From Acidimicrobiales bacterium (GTDB taxonomy: Bacteria > Actinomycetota > Acidimicrobiia > Acidimicrobiales > Aldehydirespiratoraceae): a stretch of DNA of 64,000 bases. Below are positions 10,038-18,305 of the stretch, piece by piece. Each line of letters starts with the position of its first letter. Position 1 is the first letter of the stretch. The stretch is taken from positions 3,924,263 to 3,988,262 of the forward strand of contig JAWPML010000001.1 in NCBI GenBank assembly GCA_033344915.1, read 5' to 3'. Below the pieces are notes generated by a model. It did no database searches. It saw only the letters and a program-made list of their open reading frames with translations, and was not told the DNA's origin. A program made the translations under genes and the position numbers.

Positions 10038-11477
10038 ATGGCCACGAACGTCGACCGTCTGCCGCCGCCGGGTATCCGGCTCGTGGCCGACCCGGGACTG
10101 CGCCGGGTGGGCGCCGGGCGGGTGCTGATCGGCGGGTCGCCGCTGCGGATCACCCGGTTGTCGGCCGCCGGCGCCGCCGTGGTCGACGCATGGCTCGAGG
10201 GAACCCCGCTGGCCGACGTGAAGTCGGCGCGCGGTCTGGCCCGCCGGTTGCTCGACGCGGGGATGCTCCACCCCGTCGTGGCTCCGGCACCGTCGCCGCC
10301 ACCGGTGACCGTGGTCGTGCCGAGCTTCGAAGACGCCGATCAGCTCGACGCCTTGCTCGCCACGCTGACCGTCCCCGTCGTGGTGGTCGACGACGCGTCG
10401 AGCGACGCCGCCGCGATCGCCGCCGTGGCGGAGCGGCACGGCGCCACCCTCGTGCGCCGAACGGCAAACGGTGGGCCGGGTGCCGCCCGCATGAGCGGAC
10501 TGGAGGAGGTCGACACGACGCTCGTGGCGTTCGTCGACACCGACGTCACGCTTCCTGACGACTGGTGGTCACGGCTCGCGCCCCATTTCGACGACCCCGC
10601 CGTGGTCGCCGTCGCGCCCCGGGTGCGAAGCCGCGACGGGACGACGCTGCGCGAGCGATACGAGCGGGCCCAGTCGCCCCTCGACATCGGCCCCACGCCC
10701 GCCGCGGTCGGACCGCGCCGGCGCCTCGCCTACGTGCCGACGGCCGTGTTCGCGGCGCGGGTCGATGCCGTGATCGACGTCGGTGGCTTCGATCCCGGGT
10801 TGCGGGTGGGGGAGGACGTCGACCTGGTGTGGCGTCTCGTGGCGCGCGGCGGCACCGTGCGGTACGACCCGGGGGTCGAGGTGGAGCACCGCCCGCGACC
10901 GTCCTGGCTCGCGATGGCCCGCCAACGGATGCACTACGGCTCGTCGGCGGTCGGGCTCACGAAGCGCCACGGTGCCGTTGTCGCCCCGGCCCGCTGCTCG
11001 AAGTGGAGCCTCATGGCGTGGCTCGCGGCGGTGTCGGGTCGGCCCGGCCTCGGCCTCGGTGTGGCCGCCGGGTCGTCGGCCGCGCTCGTCCGCAAGTTCG
11101 ACGGCGTGCCCGACGCGCCGCGTGAGGCCACCCGGATCGCGGCGTGGGGCCACCTGCACTCGGGTCTCGGCCTCGGCCGTGCCGTCTCGCGTGTCTGGTG
11201 GCCGGTGCTGCTGCCCGTGGCGGCGTTGTCGCGACGCCGCCGAATCGGCGTGCTCACGGCGATGCTCGCCCCAGCGGTCGCCGACTGGATCGCCGGCGAA
11301 CGCGCCGTCGACCCGGTCCGCGGCGTGGCCCTCAGAGTTGCGGACGACATGGCCTACGGGGTCGGTGTCTGGCGCGCCGGCCTGCAGGCGCACGACCTCC
11401 GGGCGCTGGTGCCCGAGCTGACCGAGTGGCCCGGCAGGCGGCCGGCGATCGAGAGCGATACGGTCGCCGGACCATGA
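10038..11477 (+). CDS. mftF: Mycofactocin system glycosyltransferase MftF
   Basis: A 479-residue family-2 glycosyltransferase. The N-terminal 85 residues (GSPLRITRLS and following) match the small extra domain typical of MftF. The GT-A core follows with VVVPSF near 93, VVVDDASSD near 117 and a DTD motif near 167. RVGEDVDLVWRL and a late hydrophobic region are also typical. MftF adds a beta-1,4-glucan chain to the redox cofactor mycofactocin. No mftA, B, C, D or E is seen in this window, so it is a detached member of the pathway here. The stop overlaps the next start (ATGA). Confidence 0.85.
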   Translation: MATNVDRLPPPGIRLVADPGLRRVGAGRVLIGGSPLRITRLSAAGAAVVDAWLEGTPLADVKSARGLARRLLDAGMLHPVVAPAPSPPPVTVVVPSFEDADQLDALLATLTVPVVVVDDASSDAAAIAAVAERHGATLVRRTANGGPGAARMSGLEEVDTTLVAFVDTDVTLPDDWWSRLAPHFDDPAVVAVAPRVRSRDGTTLRERYERAQSPLDIGPTPAAVGPRRRLAYVPTAVFAARVDAVIDVGGFDPGLRVGEDVDLVWRLVARGGTVRYDPGVEVEHRPRPSWLAMARQRMHYGSSAVGLTKRHGAVVAPARCSKWSLMAWLAAVSGRPGLGLGVAAGSSAALVRKFDGVPDAPREATRIAAWGHLHSGLGLGRAVSRVWWPVLLPVAALSRRRRIGVLTAMLAPAVADWIAGERAVDPVRGVALRVADDMAYGVGVWRAGLQAHDLRALVPELTEWPGRRPAIESDTVAGP

Positions 11478-12595
11478 GCACTCTCGTACCCGAACGTCTC
11501 CGGAAGCTCGTCGATCGCTGTCGCCGCGAGGTCGACGAGGGGCGCATTCCCGGCTGCCAGTTGGCGCTCGGGTTCGACGGCGAAATCGTCCTGTTCGAGG
11601 CGTTCGGCGATCTGACGACCGACCACCGCCTGTTGACGTATTCGGCCATCAAGCCGACCGTGAGCCTCACCGTGCTCGAACTCGCCGCCGAGGGGCTGCT
11701 CGACCTCGACGCGCCGGTCTCCGCCGTGCTCCCCAGCTTCGGCACGAACGGCAAGGAAGCCATCACGCTGTCCCAGGTGCTCCTCCATGCGGGCGGGTTC
11801 CCCCACGGCCCGATGGGCCCCGCGGAGTTCGCCGATCGTGCCGCCCGGCTCGCCCGTTACGGGCAGTGGCGTACGACGTGGGAACCGGGCACCCGGTTCG
11901 AATACCACGCGTCGGCCGCCCACTGGGTGCTCGCCGACTGCATCACCGAGGTCACGGGCCGCCACCACGCCGATGTCGTGACGGACCGGGTGATGACCCC
12001 GGCCGGATGTTCGCGGTGGCTCGCCATTCCCGCCGAGGACCAGGCGGACATCGTCGAGGTCGTGAGCGTCGGTGAGGCGCCGGACCTTGCCGATCTCGCT
12101 CGTCAGTTCGGCATCGAGGAGCTGCCGGTGACCGAGGTGACGGACGACGCCCTGCTGGCGTTCAACGACCCCGAGCTGCGCGCCGCGGGCCATCCCGGTG
12201 GCGGAGGTGTCACCTCGGCGGCGGAGATGGCGCAGTGGTACCAGGCGATCCTGCACGACGACGGCGAGATCCTCCGGCCCGAGGTGAAGGTCGACGCGCT
12301 GGAGACCATCCGCCAGACCCATGTCGACTGGATGGGCGTGTCGGCGAACCGCACCCACGCGTTCACGATCGCCGGTGACGACGGCCAGGCCCTCATGCGT
12401 GGGTACGGCCACGGCACCGGGCCGACCGCGTTCGGCCACGGCGGTGCGAAGGGCCAGCGCGGCTACGCCGACCCGTCGACCGGCATCTCGCTCGGCTTCA
12501 TGACCCACGGCCTCGACCGCAACGACCTCGTCACCGCCAAGCGGTGCGCCGGGATCGTCTCGGCGGCGGGGATGGTCACCGTTCCCGTCGACTGA
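11474..12595 (+). CDS. Serine hydrolase, beta-lactamase/penicillin-binding-like esterase
   Basis: A 373-residue class C beta-lactamase-fold protein. S57-A-I-K60 is the catalytic Ser-x-x-Lys, a YHAS segment may supply the tyrosine motif, and HGGAKG near the C-terminus serves as the third motif. No signal peptide is visible, so it is probably cytoplasmic and acts as an esterase or amidase rather than a drug-resistance enzyme. The ATG overlaps the stop of mftF by 4 bases, so translation is coupled. A role linked to glycosylated mycofactocin is possible but is only inferred from position. Confidence 0.8.
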   Translation: MSTLVPERLRKLVDRCRREVDEGRIPGCQLALGFDGEIVLFEAFGDLTTDHRLLTYSAIKPTVSLTVLELAAEGLLDLDAPVSAVLPSFGTNGKEAITLSQVLLHAGGFPHGPMGPAEFADRAARLARYGQWRTTWEPGTRFEYHASAAHWVLADCITEVTGRHHADVVTDRVMTPAGCSRWLAIPAEDQADIVEVVSVGEAPDLADLARQFGIEELPVTEVTDDALLAFNDPELRAAGHPGGGGVTSAAEMAQWYQAILHDDGEILRPEVKVDALETIRQTHVDWMGVSANRTHAFTIAGDDGQALMRGYGHGTGPTAFGHGGAKGQRGYADPSTGISLGFMTHGLDRNDLVTAKRCAGIVSAAGMVTVPVD

Positions 12596-12636
12596 CCCTT
12601 CGTGCCCCGGTTGCCCGGCGAGTCCGGACGCCTTGG

Positions 12637-13404
12637 TCAGATGCCTCGTGCTTCGAGGTACCTCGCGGCGACGGCGCGGCTCTCCGCGTCGTGCATCGCG
12701 GTGACGAGCTGGTCGGCGTCGCTCCAGGCGCCACCGGTCGGTACGAGCGCCTCGGCGGCGGCGTCCACCGCATCGAGCGTGGCGCGCAGGGTGTAGGCGG
12801 ACTTCTCGGCGAGCAGGGCCGCGAGTTCCGCCACCTCGGTGTCGAGGTCGGCGTCGGCGACCATGCGATTCGCGATCCCTCGCACGTGGGCTTCCATCGC
12901 GGTGAACGGCCGGCAGGACAGGACGAGGTCCCGCGTCGCCGCGGGCCCGATCTCCCGGACGAGACGCGGGATGCCGCCCCACGTCAACGGAATGCCGAGG
13001 TCGACCTCGGGGATCACGAAGTTCGTCGACTCCGCCGCGACCCGGAGGTCACACGCCATGGCGAGCAGGACGGCGCCGCCGATGCAGTGGCCGTGGACGG
13101 ATGCGATCGTGACCGCGCCCATCCGCTCGATCGCCTCCACCATCCTCCGGCCCGCCTCGGCGCCCTCGCGGGCGGGTCGGTCTCCGGCGTCGCCGAACCC
13201 GGCGAGATCGGCGCCTGCCGAGAACGCCCGTCCGGCCCCCGACACGATGACGACCCGCACGTCCGGACGATCGTCGAACCATCGCGCTGCGGCGGCGAGC
13301 TCGTCGAGACAGTGGGTGGACAGGGGATTGAGCTTGGCCGGCCGGTCGAGGGTCAACCGGCCGATCCGCCCGTCGGCGGAGGTGGTGAGCGTGTCGAAAG
13401 TCAT
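12637..13404 (-). CDS. Enoyl-CoA hydratase/isomerase (crotonase-fold) family protein
   Basis: A 255-residue crotonase-fold protein with the oxyanion-hole segment SGAGRAFSAGADLAG (55-69) and IGGAVLLAMACD (108-119). Of the two catalytic glutamates of classical enoyl-CoA hydratases, the second is present (E133 in IPEVDLG). The first position (GGGCELAM in the model enzyme) is L113. It may therefore be an isomerase, hydrolase or other crotonase rather than a true hydratase. Other ATG codons in frame exist at 13425 and 13449; 13404 was chosen because family similarity begins there. It converges on the serine hydrolase gene. Confidence 0.8.
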   Translation of the reverse strand: MTFDTLTTSADGRIGRLTLDRPAKLNPLSTHCLDELAAAARWFDDRPDVRVVIVSGAGRAFSAGADLAGFGDAGDRPAREGAEAGRRMVEAIERMGAVTIASVHGHCIGGAVLLAMACDLRVAAESTNFVIPEVDLGIPLTWGGIPRLVREIGPAATRDLVLSCRPFTAMEAHVRGIANRMVADADLDTEVAELAALLAEKSAYTLRATLDAVDAAAEALVPTGGAWSDADQLVTAMHDAESRAVAARYLEARGI

Positions 13405-13454
13405 GCGCGACGATGCCACGCTCATCGGAGGAGCGTGGCACCGAAGCATGCGAC

Positions 13455-13496
13455 TGGCGAGTCGCGGCTCGCCACCACTGACCGTGGACCGGTCAG
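13455..13496 (-). terminator. Two short hairpins downstream of the ABC-like ATPase gene
   Basis: TGGCGAG/CTCGCCA with a 6-base loop (13455-13474) and CTGACC/GGTCAG with a 7-base loop (13478-13496) lie in the 112-bp gap between two minus-strand genes. Either could end transcription from the upstream gene. Neither has a clear T tract, so this is a weak call. Confidence 0.3.
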
Positions 13497-13516
13497 AGAA
13501 CGGGGCCGCCCGTCGG

Positions 13517-14848
13517 TCAGGCGACCTGGATGGTGTTGGCGGCGGCGTGGTCGGCGTCGACGTCCACGTCGGCCGTCGTCGGCTCGAGGATCGAGAGGTC
13601 GCCGGTGATCGCTTCGACGCGGGCCCAGTCGGTCACGTCGGCGTCCTCGGTGAGGAACACGATCTGCTGTCCTTCGCTCGCTCGGACGAGCATCTCCAGC
13701 AGGGGCGCCTTGAGGTCGGCATCGAGACCGTTGAGCGAGTCGTCCAGCACGAGCGGCATGTTCTCGCCGGCCGGACCGATGCCGCGGACCTCTTCGAGGC
13801 GCAGCATGAGCGCATGGGCGAGGGCCGCGACCTCGTCGTTCTCCGGGTCGATCGGCAGGGGCCCGGCGCTCAGGGCGTCGACGTCCTTCAACCGGCGGGC
13901 CGCCTCGTCGATCTCGTCGCGATGCTCTTCGGCCCACTCGACGACGACGTCACCGGCCGTTTCGAACCAGGCAGCCATCGCCGTCTCGTGCTCGGTGTTG
14001 ACCTCCATGAGGCGCTGCCGGGACGCCTGGCTGTCGAGCAGGCCGTTGACCCGCTGGAGGTGGAAGCCGAGATAGGACTGGGCGCCCGCCTCGGCCAGCG
14101 CGGCCTCCTCGGCCCGGCGGGCCCGTTCGCCTCGCTGGTTCTGCACGAACGAGAGCGCGGTGACCATGGCGGCGAGGATGACGAAGGCCATCGCCGCGGT
14201 CTGGCTGATCCACATGACCGAGGGCACGGCGAGGATCGCCGCGGCCACACCGCCGAAGAACGAGATGCGCCGGAACTTCTCGGCTCGAGCCTGCGCTTCC
14301 TCGAAGCGAGCGTGGCGTTCCTCGATGCGGGCGACCACGGCGGCGTCCTCGGGAGCCGAGCCGCTGGCGTCGGCTTCCTCGTCGAGCGCCGCCTGGGCGG
14401 CCTTCACGCGGTTGGCGAGACCCCAGAGTTCTTCGGGGTCGGCCGACGCGAGTCGGCGGATGATCTGGTCGTGGTGCGTGCTCGTCGTCAGGTCCGACGA
14501 GGTCAACCGCAGCTGACGCTTGGCCGCTCGGGTGTCGAGGCCCGCGACCGAGAGGAGATCGATCTGACCCTCGGCATCGGCGAACCGTGCGCTCACGTCG
14601 GCCGAGGCCTCCACGTCGATCACCCGGGCCCGGGCCCCGAAGGGCCGGAAGACCGCGAAGCGGTTGCCGTTGTCCGCCACGATCTCGGCGTGCACGCCGG
14701 CGCGGCTCGAGCTCAGCGAACCGATGAGCTCGGTGATGAGCCCCTCGCGCTCGAGCCGTCCCACACCGCCGATGACGGTGAGACGGGGGTGGAACTCCAA
14801 CGAGAAGGTGTTCTCGTCGGCCTCAATGACAAGCCGGTCGAATCGCAT
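13517..14848 (-). CDS. Membrane-associated SMC/ABC-like ATPase with degenerate P-loop
   Basis: A 443-residue protein. The N-terminus (MRFDRLVIEA, then PRLTVIGGVG) looks like the start of an ABC/SMC/RecF-type ATPase head, but the P-loop position reads GGVGRLERE and lacks the G-x-G-K-S/T lysine. A helical coiled-coil-like region follows. Two hydrophobic segments lie close together around residues 200-240 (VAAAILAVPSVMWIS and AMAFVILAAMVTAL). A Walker B-like sequence MPLVLDDSLNGLD (364-376) and a D-loop-like tail follow. The pattern suggests an ATPase-derived membrane protein that may bind but not normally hydrolyse nucleotide. Its function is unknown. It is transcribed away from the tRNA cluster. 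Confidence 0.6.
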   Translation of the reverse strand: MRFDRLVIEADENTFSLEFHPRLTVIGGVGRLEREGLITELIGSLSSSRAGVHAEIVADNGNRFAVFRPFGARARVIDVEASADVSARFADAEGQIDLLSVAGLDTRAAKRQLRLTSSDLTTSTHHDQIIRRLASADPEELWGLANRVKAAQAALDEEADASGSAPEDAAVVARIEERHARFEEAQARAEKFRRISFFGGVAAAILAVPSVMWISQTAAMAFVILAAMVTALSFVQNQRGERARRAEEAALAEAGAQSYLGFHLQRVNGLLDSQASRQRLMEVNTEHETAMAAWFETAGDVVVEWAEEHRDEIDEAARRLKDVDALSAGPLPIDPENDEVAALAHALMLRLEEVRGIGPAGENMPLVLDDSLNGLDADLKAPLLEMLVRASEGQQIVFLTEDADVTDWARVEAITGDLSILEPTTADVDVDADHAAANTIQVA

Positions 14849-14972
14849 GTGGTCCTTACGGCTCACTTCGGGCCCCACTTGAGCCGGAGGACCCAAATCC
14901 ATAGGGCGAAGTGACCATGGTCCGCGAGTGCCCCGTGCGCCGCGCGCTCGGGGCTTCTCTGGGGGAACCAGG

Positions 14973-15001
14973 TTGGTGACGCCGTTGGGGCGTGGCATCA
15001 T
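14973..15001 (+). promoter_or_regulatory. Candidate sigma-70 promoter for the tRNA-Thr/tRNA-Met genes
   Basis: TTGGTG and CATCAT are separated by 17 bases, and a start point near 15008 would lie just before tRNA-Thr. A CTCACG/CGTGAG hairpin (15011-15026) follows. The -10 match is imperfect. Confidence 0.4.
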
Positions 15002-15030
15002 TGCCGACGCCTCACGCGTGCGTGAGCGTT

Positions 15031-15103
15031 GCTCCCTTAGCTCAGTCGGCAGAGCGTCTCCATGGTAAGGAGAAGGTCGTCAGTTCAATTCTGACAGGGA
15101 GCT
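15031..15103 (+). tRNA. tRNA-Thr (GGT anticodon)
   Basis: A full cloverleaf can be drawn: acceptor GCTCCCT/AGGGAGC, D stem GCTC/GAGC, anticodon stem TCTCC/GGAGA around loop ATGGTAA (anticodon GGT), and T arm GTCAG/CTGAC with loop TTCAATT. CCA is encoded directly after the discriminator base (to 15106). The tRNA-Thr/tRNA-Met order upstream of secE is common in actinobacteria. Confidence 0.95.
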
Positions 15104-15131
15104 CCACGGAACGGCCCGCCGCTCCGAGGGC

Positions 15132-15205
15132 GGCGACGTAGCTCAGTTGGTGAGAGCGCTCGACTCATAATCGAGAGGTCGACAGTTCGAATCTGTCCGT
15201 CGCTA
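15132..15205 (+). tRNA. tRNA-Met (CAT anticodon)
   Basis: Acceptor GGCGACG pairs with CGTCGCT (first pair G-U). The D stem is GCTC/GAGC, the anticodon stem CTCGA/TCGAG with loop CTCATAA (anticodon CAT), and the T stem GACAG/CTGTC with loop TTCGAAT. CCA is not encoded. The paired acceptor end argues against initiator tRNA. A lysidine-modified Ile2 tRNA would have the same anticodon, but position after tRNA-Thr in this block favours elongator Met. Confidence 0.9.
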
Positions 15206-15210
15206 CGCGT

Positions 15211-15377
15211 TGTCTTCGCCGCCATGCGGCGGAACCCTGAAACCGTGTCTTCGCCGCCATGCGGCGGAACCCTGAAACCGTGTCTTCGCCGCCATGCGGC
15301 GGAACCCTGAAACCGTGTCTTCGCCGCCATGCGGCGGAACCCTGAAACCGTGTCTTCGCCGCCGCAGGGGCGAAACG
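15211..15377 (+). repeat. Tandem array: four perfect 35-bp units plus a degenerate fifth
   Basis: Units start at 15211, 15246, 15281 and 15316 and are identical. A fifth at 15351 keeps the first 13 bases and then diverges. Each unit holds a hairpin CCGCC-ATGC-GGCGG. The unit length is not a multiple of three and there are no spacers, so this is neither a coding repeat nor a CRISPR. It fills most of the 198-bp gap between tRNA-Met and the sigma factor. It could end tRNA transcription or form a structured leader of the sigma gene. Confidence 0.85.
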
Positions 15378-15403
15378 ACCAGCGTTCGACCAGAATGGAA
15401 CCC

Positions 15404-16048
15404 ATGTCGGCATCGTCACGCCTCCGGATCGTCACCGATCCGTCACGTAACGCCGACGGTGCCGGCGGGTCCAAACCCTCAGACGCCTCGATGGACGACC
15501 TCGTCCAGCGGGCGGTCGACGGCGAACGCGAGGCGTTCGACGAGATGGTGCGCCGAACCCATCGCGATGCGTACGGGTTGGCGCTCCGGCTCACGAGTGA
15601 CGAGGAGGATGCGAGGGACGTGGTGCAGGACGCCTACCTCCGTGCCTATCGCGGCCTCGACCGCTTCCGGGGCGACGCCCAGTTCAGCACCTGGCTCTAC
15701 CGCATCGTCGCGAACTGCGCCTCCACCGCCACCGGCAAGCGGGCCCGGCACCGCCACGAGGAGCTTCCCGACGAATCGTCCGTGGCCGAACTCCGACCCG
15801 ACTTCGACCCGGCCATCCAGGCCGACGTCGCCGGGCTGCGCGACGAGCTGGACCAGGCGATCGGCGATCTGCCGCCCCGGCTGCGCGCCGTCGTCGTGTT
15901 GCGCGACGTCTACGACATGCCCCACGAGGACATCGCCGACGAACTCGGCATCTCCGTGAGCGCCGCCAAGGTGCGGTTGCACCGAGCCCGCCGTCGGCTG
16001 CGTGAACGGGTGTTCCCGCTCCCGGGAGAGGAACTCCATGCGATCTGA
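15404..16048 (+). CDS. ECF-family RNA polymerase sigma factor
   Basis: A 214-residue sigma factor. Region 2 contains AYGLALRLTSDEEDARDVVQ and DRFRGDAQFSTWLYRI. Region 4 contains DLPPRLRAVVVLRDVY and the helix-turn-helix DIADELGISVSAAKVRLHRA near the C-terminus. It should direct polymerase to a stress or envelope regulon. The next gene, overlapping by 11 bases, encodes a zinc anti-sigma factor that would hold it inactive. ATG codons at 15395 and 15329 are also in frame; 15404 is chosen by domain spacing, and the ribosome binding site is weak at all of them. The start lies just after the 35-bp repeats. Confidence 0.9.
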   Translation: MSASSRLRIVTDPSRNADGAGGSKPSDASMDDLVQRAVDGEREAFDEMVRRTHRDAYGLALRLTSDEEDARDVVQDAYLRAYRGLDRFRGDAQFSTWLYRIVANCASTATGKRARHRHEELPDESSVAELRPDFDPAIQADVAGLRDELDQAIGDLPPRLRAVVVLRDVYDMPHEDIADELGISVSAAKVRLHRARRRLRERVFPLPGEELHAI

Positions 16049-16394
16049 TCATCCGTTCCCGCAGTGTCTCGAGCTGACCGAGGATCTCGCCGCGGGCGAC
16101 GACGCCGTGCTGTCCGCGCACGCTCGTACCCACGTGGCCCAGTGCCTGCGCTGCCAGGCCGAGCTCGCCAATTTCCGCCGCCTGCGTCGTTCGATGCGGG
16201 CGCTGGCCGACGTTCCCGTGACGGTCGACCCCGCCCTCGAACACGACATCCTCGTCGCGCTCGATGCGATCGACGGGCGTCCGAGCCTGCGGGTGCCGGG
16301 ATACGCGGCCGCGGCCGTGGGCGGCCTGGCCGCCGCCGCGGGTGTCATCGCCCTCGCGACGCGGGGTCGTCGTGGTGGTCGCCTCGCGGTCTGA
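16038..16394 (+). CDS. Zinc-finger (ZAS-type) anti-sigma factor, membrane anchored
   Basis: A 118-residue protein with a cytoplasmic zinc-binding anti-sigma motif H-x3-C-x2-C in HVAQCLRC and one predicted membrane helix near the C-terminus (GYAAAAVGGLAAAAGVIAL), followed by a positively charged tail. It probably binds the ECF sigma factor encoded immediately upstream and releases it on a redox or envelope signal. The two reading frames overlap by 11 bases, indicating coupled translation. Confidence 0.85.
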   Translation: MRSDHPFPQCLELTEDLAAGDDAVLSAHARTHVAQCLRCQAELANFRRLRRSMRALADVPVTVDPALEHDILVALDAIDGRPSLRVPGYAAAAVGGLAAAAGVIALATRGRRGGRLAV

Positions 16395-16453
16395 CGCACG
16401 CCGAACCCGGGGGACGGTATTCAGAGGGCCAGTGGTAACCTTGGCGGTCGCCG

Positions 16454-16526
16454 AGGGGCGTGGCTCAATTGGTAGAGCATCGGTCTCCAAAACCGAAGGT
16501 TGCAGGTTCAAGTCCTGTCGCCCCTG
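16454..16526 (+). tRNA. tRNA-Trp (CCA anticodon)
   Basis: Acceptor AGGGGCG/CGCCCCT, D stem GCTC/GAGC, anticodon stem TCGGT/ACCGA with loop CTCCAAA (anticodon CCA), T stem GCAGG/CCTGT. The 3' CCA is not encoded. tRNA-Trp directly upstream of secE is a classic actinobacterial arrangement. Confidence 0.95.
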
Positions 16527-16550
16527 CAGAACCAACCAAGGATCTTCCTC

Positions 16551-16847
16551 ATGTCGATGAACCGACAGCAGAAGCGCATGCTGCAGAAGCAGGGCGAGGT
16601 CGACGCCGACGGCTCGCCCGTTCGCACCCGTCGACAGCCCCAGCAGGCCGCGCCCCAGGAGCGCACGAGCCCGCTCCAGTTCCTGCGCGAGGTGCGCAAC
16701 GAGCTGCGCAAGGTCGCCTGGCCGTCTCGTTCGGAGACCGTCAACTACTCGATCGTCGTCCTGGTCACCATCGTGGTGCTCGGTGCGATCATCTACGGCC
16801 TCGACTGGGTCTTCTCCACCCTCATCCTCGACCTGTTCGAGAACTGA
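16551..16847 (+). CDS. secE: Preprotein translocase subunit SecE
   Basis: A 98-residue protein. An N-terminal basic and glutamine-rich region is followed by FLREVRNELRKVAWPSRSET (the conserved SecE amphipathic helix and loop) and a single membrane helix YSIVVLVTIVVLGAIIYGLD. SecE is the clamp subunit of the SecYEG export channel. The AAGGA ribosome binding site lies 8 bases before the ATG. Located between tRNA-Trp and nusG as in most actinobacteria. Confidence 0.95.
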   Translation: MSMNRQQKRMLQKQGEVDADGSPVRTRRQPQQAAPQERTSPLQFLREVRNELRKVAWPSRSETVNYSIVVLVTIVVLGAIIYGLDWVFSTLILDLFEN

Positions 16848-16853
16848 TCAACC

Positions 16854-17690
16854 ATGACTGACGAGAACGAAGACATGAACGACGAGACCACGTCCGAAGA
16901 CAGCATTTCCGAAGAGGCCGTCGTCGCCGAGGCCGAGGAGATCGTGGCCGAAGCGGCCGAGGATCTCGCCGACGGTGCGGGTGAGGACGAGGCGCCTCCG
17001 GCGAACACGCCGATCGGCGCCGGTCTGGCGAACGAGTGGACGGGCGGCACCGCCGACCCCGTCGCGTCCCCGGAAGCCGACGTGCTGCTCGACGAGGACG
17101 CCCTTCTCGCCGAGGACGACGTGGAGCCCTACGTCTCCCCCTACGACCGACCCGGCCGCTGGTTCGTGCTCCACACCCAGTCGGGCTACGAGAAGAAGGT
17201 CAAGCAGAACCTCGAGGCCCGCATCGCTTCGATGAACATGGAGGAGCGCATCTACGAGGTGGTCATCCCCACCCGTGAGATCCCCGAGTTCAAGAACGGC
17301 AAGAAGGTGATGACCGAGAAGAAGCTCTTCCCGGGCTACCTCCTGTGCCGCACCTCGCTCGACGACGACGCCTGGTACGTCATCCGCAACACCCCCGGGG
17401 TCACCGGCTTCGTGAACCAGGGCGGCAAGCCCTCGCCGATGCGGCGCAAGGACGTGGAGAGCTTCCTCGGGGTCGAAGCGGACCGCACGCAGGAACAGAC
17501 CAAGCGCGCCAAGCCGATGTTCGAGTTCGAGATGGGCGAGTCGGTCCGCGTCAAGGAGGGTCCGTTCGCGGACTTCTCCGGCGAGATCATCGAGATCAAC
17601 GAGGATCAGCTCCGCGTCAAGGTGCTCGTCAACATCTTCGGTCGCGAGACCCCGGTCGAACTCGAATTCGCCCAGGTCGGTCGGATCTAA
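16854..17690 (+). CDS. nusG: Transcription termination/antitermination protein NusG
   Basis: A 278-residue NusG. The NGN domain begins near residue 101 ([20 protein letters not shown]) and the C-terminal KOW domain contains [12 protein letters not shown]. NusG binds RNA polymerase, suppresses pausing and links it to Rho or the ribosome. The first 95 residues are an acidic, alanine-rich extension. Actinobacterial NusG proteins often carry such N-terminal additions, so it is unusual in composition rather than unique. It follows secE by 6 bp and leads into rplK. Confidence 0.95.
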   Translation: MTDENEDMNDETTSEDSISEEAVVAEAEEIVAEAAEDLADGAGEDEAPPANTPIGAGLANEWTGGTADPVASPEADVLLDEDALLAEDDVEPYVSPYDRPGRWFVLHTQSGYEKKVKQNLEARIASMNMEERIYEVVIPTREIPEFKNGKKVMTEKKLFPGYLLCRTSLDDDAWYVIRNTPGVTGFVNQGGKPSPMRRKDVESFLGVEADRTQEQTKRAKPMFEFEMGESVRVKEGPFADFSGEIIEINEDQLRVKVLVNIFGRETPVELEFAQVGRI

Positions 17691-17760
17691 CCCGCGCGGG
17701 TTGTCGCTCGGGGCATCCGGCTCCAGACTGATACGTCCGCATTTCTTCGTAGGAACTCTC

Positions 17761-18186
17761 ATGGCCAAGAAGCAGGTCGCTGCTGTCGTCAAGATCCAGA
17801 TTCCGGCCGGTCAGGCTTCGCCTGCACCGCCCGTGGGCACCGCGCTCGGTCCGCACGGTGTCGCGATCATGGACTTCTGCAAGGACTACAACGCACGCAC
17901 CGAGGACCAGCGCGGTCAGGTCGTGCCCGCCGAGATCACGATCTACGAGGACCGCTCGTTCTCGTTCATCCTGAAGACCCCGCCGACCGCCTTCCTCATC
18001 AAGAAGGCCGCCGGTCTCGATCTCGCCGCCAACCATCCCGGCCGCGAGACCGCCGGCTCGATCTCGGACGCCCAGGTGACCGAGATCGCCGAGATCAAGA
18101 TGCCCGACCTCAACGCCAACGACCTCGACGCCGCCAAGCTCCAGGTCGCCGGCACCGCCCGTTCCATGGGCATCGAGGTCAACTGA
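17761..18186 (+). CDS. rplK: 50S ribosomal protein L11
   Basis: A 141-residue L11, the standard length, with the conserved MAKKQ start, [20 protein letters not shown] and the C-terminal rRNA-binding domain. It forms the GTPase-associated stalk base that binds thiostrepton and activates RelA-type enzymes. An in-frame GTG-like extension upstream to 17701 has no family similarity, so the ATG at 17761 is used. Confidence 0.97.
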   Translation: MAKKQVAAVVKIQIPAGQASPAPPVGTALGPHGVAIMDFCKDYNARTEDQRGQVVPAEITIYEDRSFSFILKTPPTAFLIKKAAGLDLAANHPGRETAGSISDAQVTEIAEIKMPDLNANDLDAAKLQVAGTARSMGIEVN

Positions 18187-18188
18187 CC

Positions 18189-18227
18189 GAAGGTGAGACG
18201 CCGGGGTCAGAGCCCCGTCCCACCTTC
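18189..18227 (+). promoter_or_regulatory. Two-tier hairpin between rplK and rplA
   Basis: GAAGGTG (18189-18195) pairs with CACCTTC (18221-18227), enclosing CGGGG/CCCCG. It sits 3 bp after the rplK stop in a 119-bp gap. It could be a partial terminator, an RNA-processing site or an L1 autoregulation site; there is no T tract. Confidence 0.4.
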
Positions 18228-18305
18228 ACCGAACTCCGCAGCGAACGCCGCTGCCTGCTCGACCCGGATCACCTCGCCGGGCGGCAGTAACCAGAGGGAG
18301 CCGAC

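Noticed and set aside
15011-15106. tRNA-Thr region as an integration (att) site
   Set aside because: No integrase gene and no direct repeat of the tRNA 3' end were found in the window.
15132-15205. tRNA-Ile2 (lysidine-modified CAT anticodon)
   Set aside because: Not excluded, but the position next to tRNA-Thr upstream of secE favours elongator tRNA-Met.
15211-15377. CRISPR array
   Set aside because: The 35-bp units are directly adjacent with no variable spacers, and no cas genes are present.
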